Translations under genes and position numbers: made by a program
In this document: in pieces, positions 1 through 7,509 of the stretch
Position numbering within the stretch: position 1 is the stretch's first letter
How the letters are laid out: each line of letters begins with the position of its first letter
Assembly (NCBI GenBank): GCA_013329575.1
Contig: DUJX01000053.1
Span: 321 to 10,386 of the forward strand
DNA length: 10,066 bases
Source of the DNA: Halobacteria archaeon
Lineage (GTDB): Archaea > Halobacteriota > Methanoliparia > Methanoliparales > Methanoliparaceae
Direction of reading: 5' to 3'
Notes under the pieces: model-generated
What the model saw: the letters and a program-made list of their open reading frames with translations, nothing else
The model's database searches: none
Told to the model about the DNA's origin: nothing

Positions 1-24
1 TTGGCCGAGCTACACTACCGGAGC
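1..24 (-). tRNA. 5' part of a tRNA, probably tRNA-Glu (truncated by window edge)
   Basis: Read on the minus strand from position 24 to 1, the bases follow the archaeal tRNA pattern. They give a seven-base acceptor strand GCTCCGG, then T8 and A9, a D-stem strand GTGT, A14, and the conserved GG of the D-loop followed by CCAA at the edge. The sequence stops before the anticodon, so the identity is a guess from the acceptor and D-arm, which resemble archaeal tRNA-Glu more than tRNA-Asp. The gene lies 117 nt downstream of the MetE-like gene on the same strand and could be read through from it or use its own TATA box. Confidence 0.72.
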
Positions 25-85
25 GTTTTATATTATTACAAATCAAATCTTTGCAATTATCTTTATAGAGGACAACCGATATTGG

Positions 86-98
86 TATATATATTTAT
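86..98 (-). promoter_or_regulatory. Candidate TATA box for the tRNA
   Basis: The minus strand carries an AAATATATATA-like element between the MetE-like stop codon and the tRNA. A start about 25 nt downstream would leave a leader of roughly 40 nt. A second, weaker candidate (CTATAAAG, 61-68) lies closer and would give a leader of about 15 nt. I cannot choose between them from sequence alone. Confidence 0.3.
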
Positions 99-140
99 CC
101 ACTTGCATCATCAATGGATACTCGTCTTATTAATATTTTT

Positions 141-1151
141 CTATTTTGTATCAAACAAATCTATTGCATGCCTAACATTATTCAAAAGACGATAAGCCAT
201 CTCTTGGGACGGCCATGAGCCAAGCCCGCAGTCCGGCCCGGTGTATTTAATAATATCGCCTAAAATATTATAAGCATACTTTAATCTCTGAGAAATACGA
301 TCTACACTCTCTTTCTCAAATATTTTATCTAAATACCTTTCATCCATCCACGCATTTACGTTATACTGCTCGTTGACCTCTGCAATAAGAGAAGAAATAT
401 CGGTTCTTGCAATACCGACTCTCAAATTTTTCTCATGCTCTTTCAAATACGCTTTATCTATAGTCTTAAGTATACTAATATCTTTCGCGCATTCGATGCC
501 GATGACGTCTATATTCTTTATCAAACACATCATTCTATATTCTATAGATGAATGGAGATGTATCTCGGTATTATCTACTTCTATCCCATTCGTTGCTATT
601 TCTAACGCTTCTACAATCTCATCTTTTGTGAAATTTAATTCAGGGTTTATCCCTATACTCGGTTCGTCTATAGAGATTGTATCCGTATAACAAAATTTAT
701 TGGATATTATAGAATTTTTCACAAATCGTTGTACGCTTCGGGCTATATTTTTGAGTACATCAAAATAGCTTTTACTACCAAACTCTTTTAAATAGATCTC
801 AATAGGTCCAGTAACACATACTTTTAATCTTATCCTTTTATTTACTCGTTCAGACACATCCTTAGATATCGCTCGAATAATCTCAACCTCTTCTAAGATA
901 GCATCTTCTTCCCTGATAACAAAAGGTCTTTCTTCATTCTCTTGAATCTTTTTAATGAATGGAATTACCATATCCCTAAACTGAGGATAAGTGGGTATAT
1001 CCACTCCGGCATAAATTTTATCCAAGAAAGCCTTTTTAGTTATATCCATAACATCTTTTTTGTTCGTCCCTCTCGAAATAGATTCTTCCACCCATTCTTT
1101 TTTAACTCCCTGAGGCAGAGGATAACTACCTACATCATCGAATAATAACAA
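141..1151 (-). CDS. Core-type MetE-family methyltransferase (cobalamin-independent methionine synthase C-domain fold), atypical zinc site
   Basis: The 336-residue protein matches the catalytic C-terminal half of MetE, as in short archaeal core enzymes; full-length MetE is about 750 residues. It has the opening GSYP motif (8-11), the substrate-site motif IDEPSIG (161-167), a conserved Glu in IGIEC (E220), and GPDCGL (305-310) with the second zinc Cys at C308. The usual H-x-C zinc pair is H200-S201-S202 here, so the first Cys ligand is missing. C209 is nearby, but whether it can replace it is unknown. Family members transfer methyl groups to homocysteine, or from methyl-corrinoid to a thiol; the substrate here is uncertain. 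The start is TTG, chosen because a perfect ribosome site lies 8 nt upstream and no in-frame ATG follows closely. The gene has its own TATA candidate and lies 125 nt after the SDR on the same strand. Confidence 0.85.
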   Translation of the reverse strand: MLLFDDVGSYPLPQGVKKEWVEESISRGTNKKDVMDITKKAFLDKIYAGVDIPTYPQFRDMVIPFIKKIQENEERPFVIREEDAILEEVEIIRAISKDVSERVNKRIRLKVCVTGPIEIYLKEFGSKSYFDVLKNIARSVQRFVKNSIISNKFCYTDTISIDEPSIGINPELNFTKDEIVEALEIATNGIEVDNTEIHLHSSIEYRMMCLIKNIDVIGIECAKDISILKTIDKAYLKEHEKNLRVGIARTDISSLIAEVNEQYNVNAWMDERYLDKIFEKESVDRISQRLKYAYNILGDIIKYTGPDCGLGSWPSQEMAYRLLNNVRHAIDLFDTK

Positions 1152-1160
1152 CGGCTAAAA

Positions 1161-1167
1161 CCTCCTT
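1161..1167 (-). promoter_or_regulatory. Ribosome binding site that fixes the TTG start of the MetE-like gene
   Basis: The minus strand reads AAGGAGG, a perfect anti-16S match, with a 9-nt gap to a TTG codon at 1151. It settles the use of a TTG start, because no ATG or GTG in that frame lies at a suitable distance. Confidence 0.8.
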
Positions 1168-1211
1168 ATGGCTTAAGAGATGCTTTCGTGTTACTTTAAT
1201 ATTTGTAAAAA

Positions 1212-1220
1212 GATATAAAC
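1212..1220 (-). promoter_or_regulatory. Candidate TATA box of the MetE-like gene
   Basis: The minus strand reads GTTTATATC. Transcription about 25 nt downstream (near 1190) would leave a leader of about 40 nt that contains the ribosome site. The element lies just after the T-rich tracts that could end the rnf-SDR transcript, so the MetE-like gene is probably a separate unit. Confidence 0.5.
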
Positions 1221-1245
1221 AGATTATTAAACGCGTCTAATATCT

Positions 1246-1261
1246 AAAAAAGATTAAAAAA
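1246..1261 (-). terminator. Oligo-T terminator after the SDR
   Basis: On the minus strand, two runs of six T (complements of A6 at 1256-1261 and 1246-1251) follow the SDR stop codon by about 16 nt. Archaeal RNA polymerase often stops at such T tracts without a stable hairpin. The first run also forms one arm of a weak AT-only palindrome with a 3-nt loop. This would end the rnf-SDR transcript. Confidence 0.45.
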
Positions 1262-1276
1262 GCATTTTTTGAGATA

Positions 1277-2053
1277 TTACCGTGCTATAAAACCCCCATC
1301 AACCACCAGTTCTGACCCGGTAACAAACTTCGATTCATCGGACGCAAGATACAAAACACTGTAGGCAACATCACGCGATTCTCCCATGTGCCCGACAGGA
1401 AATAAATGATCCAATAATCTTCGCCCCCTCCCGACATCACCATCACCCACTATTGTTGAGTATGCCTCTACCAGTGGAGTCCAGATAAATCCAGGATGGA
1501 TCGAATTGACTCGAATATTATATCTTGCTCTGGCACAATGAAGAGCTGCCGATTTGGTAAATGTCCTTACGCCTCCTTTGCTTGCACAGTACGCTGTAAG
1601 GTGAGGATCGCCTACTATTCCTGCGATAGATGACATATTAATGATCGATCCACCATTTTTCTTCATCGCTAAAATACCATACTTTGTGCCAAGAAAGACA
1701 CCGTCCAGATTGATGCTCATTAACCATCTCCAGTCATCCAAAGAGATCGTTTCAATATTATCATCCGGTAATCCAACACCAGCATTGTTAACAAGTATGT
1801 CCAGCCTGCCAAACTTCTGCAACGTCTGTTCAATAACCTTTTTCCAATCCTCATCTTTAACAACGTCGTGTTTGATGAAAATCGCATCCGATCCATTGGA
1901 TCGTATCTCGTCAGCAACCTCATTTCCACCGTTCTCATCGATATCGGTAACGACAATCTTTGCCCCCTCTTCTGCTAACAACAGAGCAATTTCCTTACCG
2001 ATGCCTGTTGCCCCGCCAGTTACCAAAGCCACTTTATTTTTCACTCTATCCAT
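1277..2053 (-). CDS. Short-chain dehydrogenase/reductase (classical SDR, NAD-type)
   Basis: The 258-residue protein is a complete classical SDR. It has the cofactor motif TGGATGIG (12-19), an acidic residue D37 at the end of the second strand that favours NAD(H) over NADP(H), and NNAG (89-92). The catalytic residues are N115, the SS pair at 141-142, Y155 and K159 (Y-x-x-x-K). The C-terminal segment VTGSELVVDGG is also typical. It should oxidise a secondary alcohol or reduce a ketone in the cytoplasm; the substrate cannot be read from sequence. The ATG is preceded by a GAGGA ribosome site. It starts 43 nt after the rnfB stop on the same strand with no clear promoter between, so it is probably the distal gene of the rnf operon. 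An NADH-linked role beside Rnf would make sense but is inference. Confidence 0.88.
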   Translation of the reverse strand: MDRVKNKVALVTGGATGIGKEIALLLAEEGAKIVVTDIDENGGNEVADEIRSNGSDAIFIKHDVVKDEDWKKVIEQTLQKFGRLDILVNNAGVGLPDDNIETISLDDWRWLMSINLDGVFLGTKYGILAMKKNGGSIINMSSIAGIVGDPHLTAYCASKGGVRTFTKSAALHCARARYNIRVNSIHPGFIWTPLVEAYSTIVGDGDVGRGRRLLDHLFPVGHMGESRDVAYSVLYLASDESKFVTGSELVVDGGFIAR

Positions 2054-2096
2054 TTTTTATCCTCTTTATCTGTAATTAATGTAAGAATTTCACTAT

Positions 2097-3452
2097 TTAC
2101 CTTGTCGTGGTCATTAATATAGGCGACTTCACCTTCTCTTCTCCAATAATCTTGATGATATGAAGAGGGCAGCTATCTATACATGCACGGGATAGACAAT
2201 CGGTACAACGCTCATAATCGATCTTTGGTAGATTCTGCTCTTCGTCCCAATGTATTGCATTCTTATCACAGGCATTAATACACAGTTTACATTTTCTACA
2301 GATATTCGAACAAGAGTTTTTTATTCGTTTTATTCGTTTCAGCTTATCTTCCGCGCTTATCTCGACGGTTATGGCAGATGTTGGACATACTGCCTCACAG
2401 AACCCACAATAGATACAGAACTCGTCGAAAAATATTTTTTTATCATCATCTGTAAAGGATAGATTACGCACAGGGCACAGATTTATACAATTCTCGCATT
2501 CAACACACTTATCTTGGACTATATTAAAAGATCCATTTAATGGCTTTTCCACATATATTACACTCTCTGGACAGATTTTTTCGCATCGTTTACAATACAC
2601 ACATAGATCATCCGACCATCTAATTCGCCCTTGATCGGTCTTTGTTATCTTGTAGACATCTGTGGTAGAAAGGGTTTTTTCCGATATGGTAAATTCGAGC
2701 GCGTCTCGTGGACAGATATCGATACACTTTAAACAACGGGTGCATCCTATCATCTGATATCTCTTATCTTTATATGCTTCAATCCGATCCAAGATAGCCG
2801 TAAATTTACCTTTTCCATGGATGGATGAGAAGAATGCGTCAAGGTCGTCATCCCATAATGTAGGATTGTTACATGCGACAAAAACGGGAGCTTCTTCCGG
2901 TATGATCAGTATAATCTTCTTAGGACAGATATCGACGCATGCTCCGCATCCGGTACATTTATCCAAATCGATTAACGGAATGCCTTCATCACCCATCTTT
3001 ATTGCAAGAGTCGGACATACTTTAACACAATCTCCAAACCCGAGACAACCATAATCGCATGCTTTGTTACCTTTATAGATATTGGCGGCTATGCTACAAG
3101 ACCGCTCCCCATCATACTCGAACTTATCTGTACAGTTTATTCCACCATTACAAAGAACGACGGCTTTCTGTTTCTTCCCAATCTCTCCTCCAAACAGATC
3201 GGCGAGCGCTTCAACCTTTTCTTCGTCGGTATACGTTTGAGCACATTTATTGGCCAAAGATGGGTCTTTTACCAGTGTTTCTGCAAATGCAGAACACCCG
3301 GAAAAACCACACGCGCCACAATTGGATCCTGGAAGAATCTCGATCGTCTTCTCAACCTTTTCATCCATCACAATCTTTAACCGATCTGCTGCAATGCTAA
3401 GAGCCAATGCAAAAATAAAACCGATCGCTACGATAGTAAAAATTTCTATCAT
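2097..3452 (-). CDS. rnfB: Rnf complex subunit B, enlarged polyferredoxin form
   Basis: RnfB is the ferredoxin-oxidising entry point of the Rnf complex. An N-terminal membrane helix (about 4-22) is followed by the RnfB-specific cluster site C45/C48/C53/C70. Next come a Cys-rich linker (C101, C107, C119) and a ferredoxin pair with the clostridial-type first motif C132-x3-C136-x5-C142-x3-C146 plus C166/C169/C172/C176. Six further motifs begin at C237, C284, C316, C346, C385 and C416; the last has four residues, not two, between its second and third Cys. Together these could hold nine [4Fe-4S] clusters. At 451 residues it is much longer than most RnfB proteins (roughly 190-330 in my recollection). 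The ATG overlaps the rnfA stop as ATGA, with a GGAGGG ribosome site inside rnfA. Motif order and position in the operon make the identity secure; the function of the extra C-terminal modules is unknown. Confidence 0.95.
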   Translation of the reverse strand: MIEIFTIVAIGFIFALALSIAADRLKIVMDEKVEKTIEILPGSNCGACGFSGCSAFAETLVKDPSLANKCAQTYTDEEKVEALADLFGGEIGKKQKAVVLCNGGINCTDKFEYDGERSCSIAANIYKGNKACDYGCLGFGDCVKVCPTLAIKMGDEGIPLIDLDKCTGCGACVDICPKKIILIIPEEAPVFVACNNPTLWDDDLDAFFSSIHGKGKFTAILDRIEAYKDKRYQMIGCTRCLKCIDICPRDALEFTISEKTLSTTDVYKITKTDQGRIRWSDDLCVYCKRCEKICPESVIYVEKPLNGSFNIVQDKCVECENCINLCPVRNLSFTDDDKKIFFDEFCIYCGFCEAVCPTSAITVEISAEDKLKRIKRIKNSCSNICRKCKLCINACDKNAIHWDEEQNLPKIDYERCTDCLSRACIDSCPLHIIKIIGEEKVKSPILMTTTR

Positions 3453-4027
3453 ATTCTTAACCCTCCAAATGTTAAAAACGAGAGGCTCAGTAAAGATGCA
3501 GTAATAAACGCTATCGGAAGACCCTTAAGAGATTCGGGCACATCAGATATCTCAAGACGTTCTCTTAATCCAGACATTATTACAAGGGCAAGTATGAATC
3601 CTACTCCTCCACCCAAAGAACTAGCAATGCTACCTAAAAATGAAAAACCATTTGTATAATTTATCTCTGCTATACCCAAGACTGCACAATTAGTGGTGAT
3701 AAGGGGAAGATAGATCCCGAGAGTCCTATATAGACCAATGCTGGTCTTTCGTATTATCATCTCTAATAACTGCACAAAAGACGCTATAACCAGAATGAAT
3801 ACGACATTCTCCATAAATTCTATATTGAAAGGTATTAAAATGAAATTAGCAATCAGCCATGTTATTATAGCCGATGCAACCATGACAAAAGTTACTGAAA
3901 GACCCATCCGAATTGCATCACTGAGTCTCTTCGATACACCAAAGAAAGGACAGAGACCGAGAAACATTACCAGTATAAAATTGTTTACCAAGGCATATTT
4001 CAAAAACAATGCTAAAAGCTCGTTCAT
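3449..4027 (-). CDS. rnfA: Rnf complex membrane subunit A
   Basis: This 192-residue, almost wholly hydrophobic protein has about six membrane helices and belongs to the RnfA/NqrE family. With its inverted homologue RnfE it forms the membrane core, and the two proteins share an iron-sulfur centre held by conserved cysteines. Here these are C26 in GLCPFFG and C114 in TTNCAVLG. A Gly-rich stretch, LGGGVGF, and the following GLRERLE are also family hallmarks. The ATG overlaps the rnfE stop by 4 nt (ATGA), and the stop overlaps the rnfB start in the same way, so translation is probably coupled. No strong ribosome site precedes it. Confidence 0.95.
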   Translation of the reverse strand: MNELLALFLKYALVNNFILVMFLGLCPFFGVSKRLSDAIRMGLSVTFVMVASAIITWLIANFILIPFNIEFMENVVFILVIASFVQLLEMIIRKTSIGLYRTLGIYLPLITTNCAVLGIAEINYTNGFSFLGSIASSLGGGVGFILALVIMSGLRERLEISDVPESLKGLPIAFITASLLSLSFLTFGGLRI

Positions 4028-4638
4028 CTCAAAACACCAGTCTTTTTAAACAATCCTAATAACAGACCAATTATTAAAAAAGCACCTGTAGGCATTATAA
4101 AGAATAAAGCCGGCATGCTGCTAAATACAGGTATCGTAAATTCACCCAGCTTGTAGCCGAGTATCGTGAAGTTGAGTCCACCACTACCCAGTAACTCTCT
4201 TATGAATGATATCAATAGCATGGCCAATAAAAACCCGATACCTTCGCCCACCCCATCAAGAACAGACCTCAACGGTGGATTTTTTGATGCAAAAGCCTCC
4301 GCTCTACCAAGGATAATACAGTTCACCGTGATTAATGGTAAGTATACACCCAAAGACTCGGTCAGCGATGGTAGATACGCTTTAAATGTTATATTGATTA
4401 TCGTTACCAAAGTAGCGATTATCACAATAAAACAGGGGATCCTGACATCCTTTGGTATCATGTTTCTTAATAAAGAGATAATTAAGTTGGATAAGACCAG
4501 TACAAAGATTACTGCAAGCCCCATTCCGAAAGCGTTCTCGATGCTAGTACTTACTGCAAGTGCTGGGCATAATCCCAACACTAATACGAATAGTGGATTT
4601 GCCTTTACCAACCCTTTAGAAAAATCTTTAAACGGCAT
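4024..4638 (-). CDS. rnfE: Rnf complex membrane subunit E
   Basis: This 204-residue membrane protein of the RnfE/NqrD family has about six helices. It carries the two core cysteines, C24 in GLCPALAVS and C107 in TVNCIILGRAEAFA, that pair with those of RnfA to bind the intramembrane iron-sulfur cluster on the electron path. The segment ending FIRELLGSGG (about 160-170) is typical of RnfE. A strong GAGGTGA ribosome site overlaps the end of rnfG, and the start lies 9 nt after that stop. This is the only non-overlapping junction in the rnf operon. The 3' end overlaps rnfA by 4 nt. Confidence 0.95.
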   Translation of the reverse strand: MPFKDFSKGLVKANPLFVLVLGLCPALAVSTSIENAFGMGLAVIFVLVLSNLIISLLRNMIPKDVRIPCFIVIIATLVTIINITFKAYLPSLTESLGVYLPLITVNCIILGRAEAFASKNPPLRSVLDGVGEGIGFLLAMLLISFIRELLGSGGLNFTILGYKLGEFTIPVFSSMPALFFIMPTGAFLIIGLLLGLFKKTGVLR

Positions 4639-4647
4639 TTTACTTAT

Positions 4648-5175
4648 TCACCTCTGTATAGATTTTATTTTGTTTTTGTATTCGGTATATACCGCATTGA
4701 CGACAGCATTAGAACTTATCGTAGCACCGGTTATGGCATCGATCTCGCCATTATTTGATCGCAATTTTATGGCATCTATTGGCTTATTGTTAAATTGAGA
4801 TATGAATTCGTCCTCCGTTATCCTTGTTCCAAGACCAGGAGTCTCAGATTGAGAAAGAACGGATATTTTTCTGATAGTTAGATCTTCATCATTATTGACC
4901 CCGACCAAGATGGATATATCTCCTCCGTATCCTTTCCCTGTGGCCTTAAAAGCATAACCAATAAGATCACCGTCATCCGAATAAACATAATAAATATCCT
5001 CTTTCTGTACGAATCTTCCTGCATCAGGGAATATCTGATTTATTTCTTCAGTTAATTTTGCCGTTTCCTGCTCACGTATTAGATCTTCTGTTGATGTATA
5101 ATACGCGTACAATGACAAAGAAGATACCAAGATTATTATTGTAAGAACAACGACCCGTTTAACATTTTCTTTCAT
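4648..5175 (-). CDS. rnfG: Rnf complex flavoprotein subunit G (covalent FMN)
   Basis: The 175-residue protein has one N-terminal membrane anchor (about 8-26) and an FMN-binding domain expected on the outer face of the membrane. It shows the family motifs GYGG (82-85), SETPGLGTR (110-118) and the flavinylation motif D146-A-I-T-G-A-T152, where the last Thr should carry FMN through a phosphoester bond made by ApbE. No apbE gene is in the window. The start ATG overlaps the rnfD stop by 4 nt, with a GGGTGGA-like ribosome site upstream. RnfG passes electrons onward within the complex. Confidence 0.95.
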   Translation of the reverse strand: MKENVKRVVVLTIIILVSSLSLYAYYTSTEDLIREQETAKLTEEINQIFPDAGRFVQKEDIYYVYSDDGDLIGYAFKATGKGYGGDISILVGVNNDEDLTIRKISVLSQSETPGLGTRITEDEFISQFNNKPIDAIKLRSNNGEIDAITGATISSNAVVNAVYTEYKNKIKSIQR

Positions 5176-6122
5176 TCTTTATCCACCCTTGTTTTCTTAA
5201 CTCCTAGTGGAAGCGGTTTTATGTATCTATCGATCAACGGCGTAAAACCGTTCATTATCAATATAGAATAACATACCCCTTCGGGCATACCACTCCATAG
5301 CCTAAATACTACAATCAATAGCCCAGCACCAATACCAAAGGCTACTCTTCCCCATCCTGTTATCGGTGTTGTAACATAATCTGTCGCCATAAAGAAAGCA
5401 CCGAGCATCAAGCCTCCCGCCAAGATATGGAATATCGGATCTTGACCGAGAAATAACATCAATATGAAGACGGTACCTATGATGCTTAACGGAGTTCTCC
5501 AATCAATCACCTTTAAAGCGATAAGTACGATACCTCCAATCAAAATGGCCAGAGCCGACGTCTCACCAATACATCCAGCAATGTTTCCTAAAAACAAGTC
5601 TAAATTAGATGCAATAAACGTATTATGCATTTTAAGAGCAGCAAGCGGTGTGGCTGTCGTAACCGCATCAAAAGGAGTTACCCATCTTGTCATCAAGACA
5701 GGCCAACATATCATCAAGAATGCTCTACCGGCCAGTGCTGGATTGAATATATTCTGGCCGAGCCCACCAAACGCATGTTTGGCGATAGCGATAGCAAAAA
5801 AAGACCCGACGATAGGAACCCAGAGCGGGACCGTCGGAGGTAAGACCAATGCTAGGAGAAGACCTGTAATTATAGCACTACCATCCAGGACAAAATCTTT
5901 CTTTTGAATCTTTAACGCTAAAAATTCGGTAATCTCGGCGGATAATATGCTTAAAATAATGACCCAAAGTGCATGATATCCAAAAAAATAAATTCCTGTG
6001 ATCGTAGTAGGCATCAATGTCAAAATTACCAATAACATTATCTTTTTTACAGAAGTATCCTTCCTCAGGTGTGGACTAGGCGCCACCTTGAACATACCGT
6101 TATCTCTATCATCCGAGATCAT
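5172..6122 (-). CDS. rnfD: Rnf complex membrane flavoprotein subunit D
   Basis: RnfD is the large membrane subunit of the NqrB/RnfD family, thought to form the ion path with a covalently bound FMN. From the chosen start it has 316 residues and multiple helices. It shows the opening APSPHLR, the conserved GGLGQNIFNPALAGR region (119-133), a flavinylation-type motif D152-A-V-T-T-A-T158, ATDYVTTP (246-253) and a C-terminal EGV-YSILIMN segment. The frame stays open upstream to 6218, but that part lies inside rnfC and has no RnfD similarity. I chose the ATG at 6122 because it makes an ATGA overlap with the rnfC stop, matching the other junctions, and has an AAGGA ribosome site upstream. The flavin motif has T where G is more usual before A-T. 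Confidence 0.94.
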   Translation of the reverse strand: MISDDRDNGMFKVAPSPHLRKDTSVKKIMLLVILTLMPTTITGIYFFGYHALWVIILSILSAEITEFLALKIQKKDFVLDGSAIITGLLLALVLPPTVPLWVPIVGSFFAIAIAKHAFGGLGQNIFNPALAGRAFLMICWPVLMTRWVTPFDAVTTATPLAALKMHNTFIASNLDLFLGNIAGCIGETSALAILIGGIVLIALKVIDWRTPLSIIGTVFILMLFLGQDPIFHILAGGLMLGAFFMATDYVTTPITGWGRVAFGIGAGLLIVVFRLWSGMPEGVCYSILIMNGFTPLIDRYIKPLPLGVKKTRVDKE

Positions 6123-7483
6123 TTTATATTCCTTGCCTCGTTCTTTGCCCAACTTATAAGTTGAGCCAGTTCTATCTTTGATGGGCATACAAACGAACAA
6201 GATCCGCAGCCCATACATGCATCTATATTGTTCTCTTTACATAGATTAAACTTTCTTGCCCGTGCATACTTTGCAAGATCTGTAGGAATCAGGTTGACCG
6301 GGCATACCTTTACACAGTTTCCGCATCGTATACACGGATTTTCTATATCTTTTGGTATAATGTCTCTCTTTTTATACCCGGTCATACCATCTCCAAAAAT
6401 GAGAAGACAGTTGGTGGCTTTTATCGTAGATACGTCCAGATCATTCTGGCATATGCCCATCATAGGACCGCCCATCACTACTTTTTCAATCGTTCCATTA
6501 AAGCCGCCACAAAAATCTATCAATTCAGAAAATTTGGTTCCTATTCTTACTAAAAGGTTTTTTTGCTCTTTTACATCACCAGTAACAGTTATTACCCGAT
6601 CTATAATCGGCTTACCTTCATAAACAGCATCATACGCAGCTTTAGCAGTACCAACATTCTGAACAACGACCCCCACATCAGCAGGCAACCCTGCTCTGTT
6701 TTCAATGACCAAAGGCACTTCTCTACCAGTAGCAAGAAAGATTAACGTCTTTTCGAATCCGTGAGGATATTTTGTCTCAGTTTTTAAGACTTTAAAGTTT
6801 TTAAGATCATAGTCTTTTATAATATTATCAATAGTAAGTATCGCATCAGGTTTGTTATCCTCTATCGCAACCAAAACATTCTCTGCGTCTAAGATCTTGG
6901 CAAAGATCTCTGCACCTTTTACTATTTTCTCCCCTTCTTCAACCATCAATCTATGATCGGATGTTATGTATGGCTCACATTCGCATCCGTTCAGTATCAA
7001 GGTATCTATCTTGTTCTTAGGAGATAGTTTGACATGCGTCGGAAATGCTGCCCCGCCTAACCCAACCAACCCGGATTCACGAATAATTTGAAGAAGTTCA
7101 TCTTTTTTAAAATCAGATATATCGTTAATTTTTTTCCGATCTATCCATTTATCTTTGTTATCCGATTCTATTACGATTGCATCTCGTTTTAAACCGGATG
7201 ACGGATGGATTTTTTCTTCAATAGATAAGACGGTACCCGATACGCTGGAATGGACCGGAGCAGATACAAAACTCTTGGAGTCGCCTATTTTCTCCCCAAC
7301 AGATACATAATCACCAACCTTCACCAATGGTTCACATGGTGCACCAATATGTTGTTGCAGATAAATCGTCGCGATCTCTGGTATCTTCGCGTCTTCTATC
7401 TGCTTATCTTTAGATAATTTGCTGTCAGGCACCCGTACGCCTTTGTTTGCAAGCGGCCAAATAAATCTTCTAATATTTGTCAT
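6119..7483 (-). CDS. rnfC: Rnf complex subunit C (FMN/NADH-type, two [4Fe-4S] clusters)
   Basis: The 454-residue soluble subunit is homologous to the NuoF core of complex I. It has an N-terminal barrel-sandwich domain (GAPCEPLVKVGD at 47-58, then SAPVHSSVSGTV at 74-85). The Gly-rich nucleotide/flavin site is GLVGLGGAAFPTHVK (138-152), followed by NGCECEPY (165-172), KYPHGFEK (238-245), an SLBB-like region, and two cluster motifs at C384/C387/C390/C394 and C423/C426/C429/C433. The Gly-rich site is intact, so NAD(H) reactivity is possible. In Methanosarcina, however, Rnf works with methanophenazine and a cytochrome c, so the partner here is open. It is the first gene of the operon and has no ribosome site, unlike rnfE and rnfB. 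A TATA element about 30 nt upstream suggests a leaderless or nearly leaderless start. Confidence 0.94.
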   Translation of the reverse strand: MTNIRRFIWPLANKGVRVPDSKLSKDKQIEDAKIPEIATIYLQQHIGAPCEPLVKVGDYVSVGEKIGDSKSFVSAPVHSSVSGTVLSIEEKIHPSSGLKRDAIVIESDNKDKWIDRKKINDISDFKKDELLQIIRESGLVGLGGAAFPTHVKLSPKNKIDTLILNGCECEPYITSDHRLMVEEGEKIVKGAEIFAKILDAENVLVAIEDNKPDAILTIDNIIKDYDLKNFKVLKTETKYPHGFEKTLIFLATGREVPLVIENRAGLPADVGVVVQNVGTAKAAYDAVYEGKPIIDRVITVTGDVKEQKNLLVRIGTKFSELIDFCGGFNGTIEKVVMGGPMMGICQNDLDVSTIKATNCLLIFGDGMTGYKKRDIIPKDIENPCIRCGNCVKVCPVNLIPTDLAKYARARKFNLCKENNIDACMGCGSCSFVCPSKIELAQLISWAKNEARNIK

Positions 7484-7509
7484 TTTAATTCGCCGATTTG
7501 TTTGTTGTA

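Noticed and set aside
104..114. TGATGA C-box-like motif on the minus strand downstream of the MetE-like gene
   Set aside because: No CTGA D box follows within a suitable distance, so a C/D RNA is not supported.
1..195. 64-codon plus-strand open frame at the left edge
   Set aside because: It begins inside the antisense of the tRNA, runs into the antisense of the MetE-like gene, and has no promoter, ribosome site or recognisable domain.
4166..4798. 210-codon plus-strand open frame across rnfE and rnfG
   Set aside because: It is the antisense of two well-identified genes and has no family motifs of its own; other long antisense frames over rnfD, the SDR and the transporter were rejected for the same reason.
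6123..6218. Upstream extension of the rnfD frame by 32 codons
   Set aside because: It lies inside rnfC, shows no RnfD similarity, and the ATG at 6122 gives the same ATGA overlap seen at other junctions, with a ribosome site upstream.
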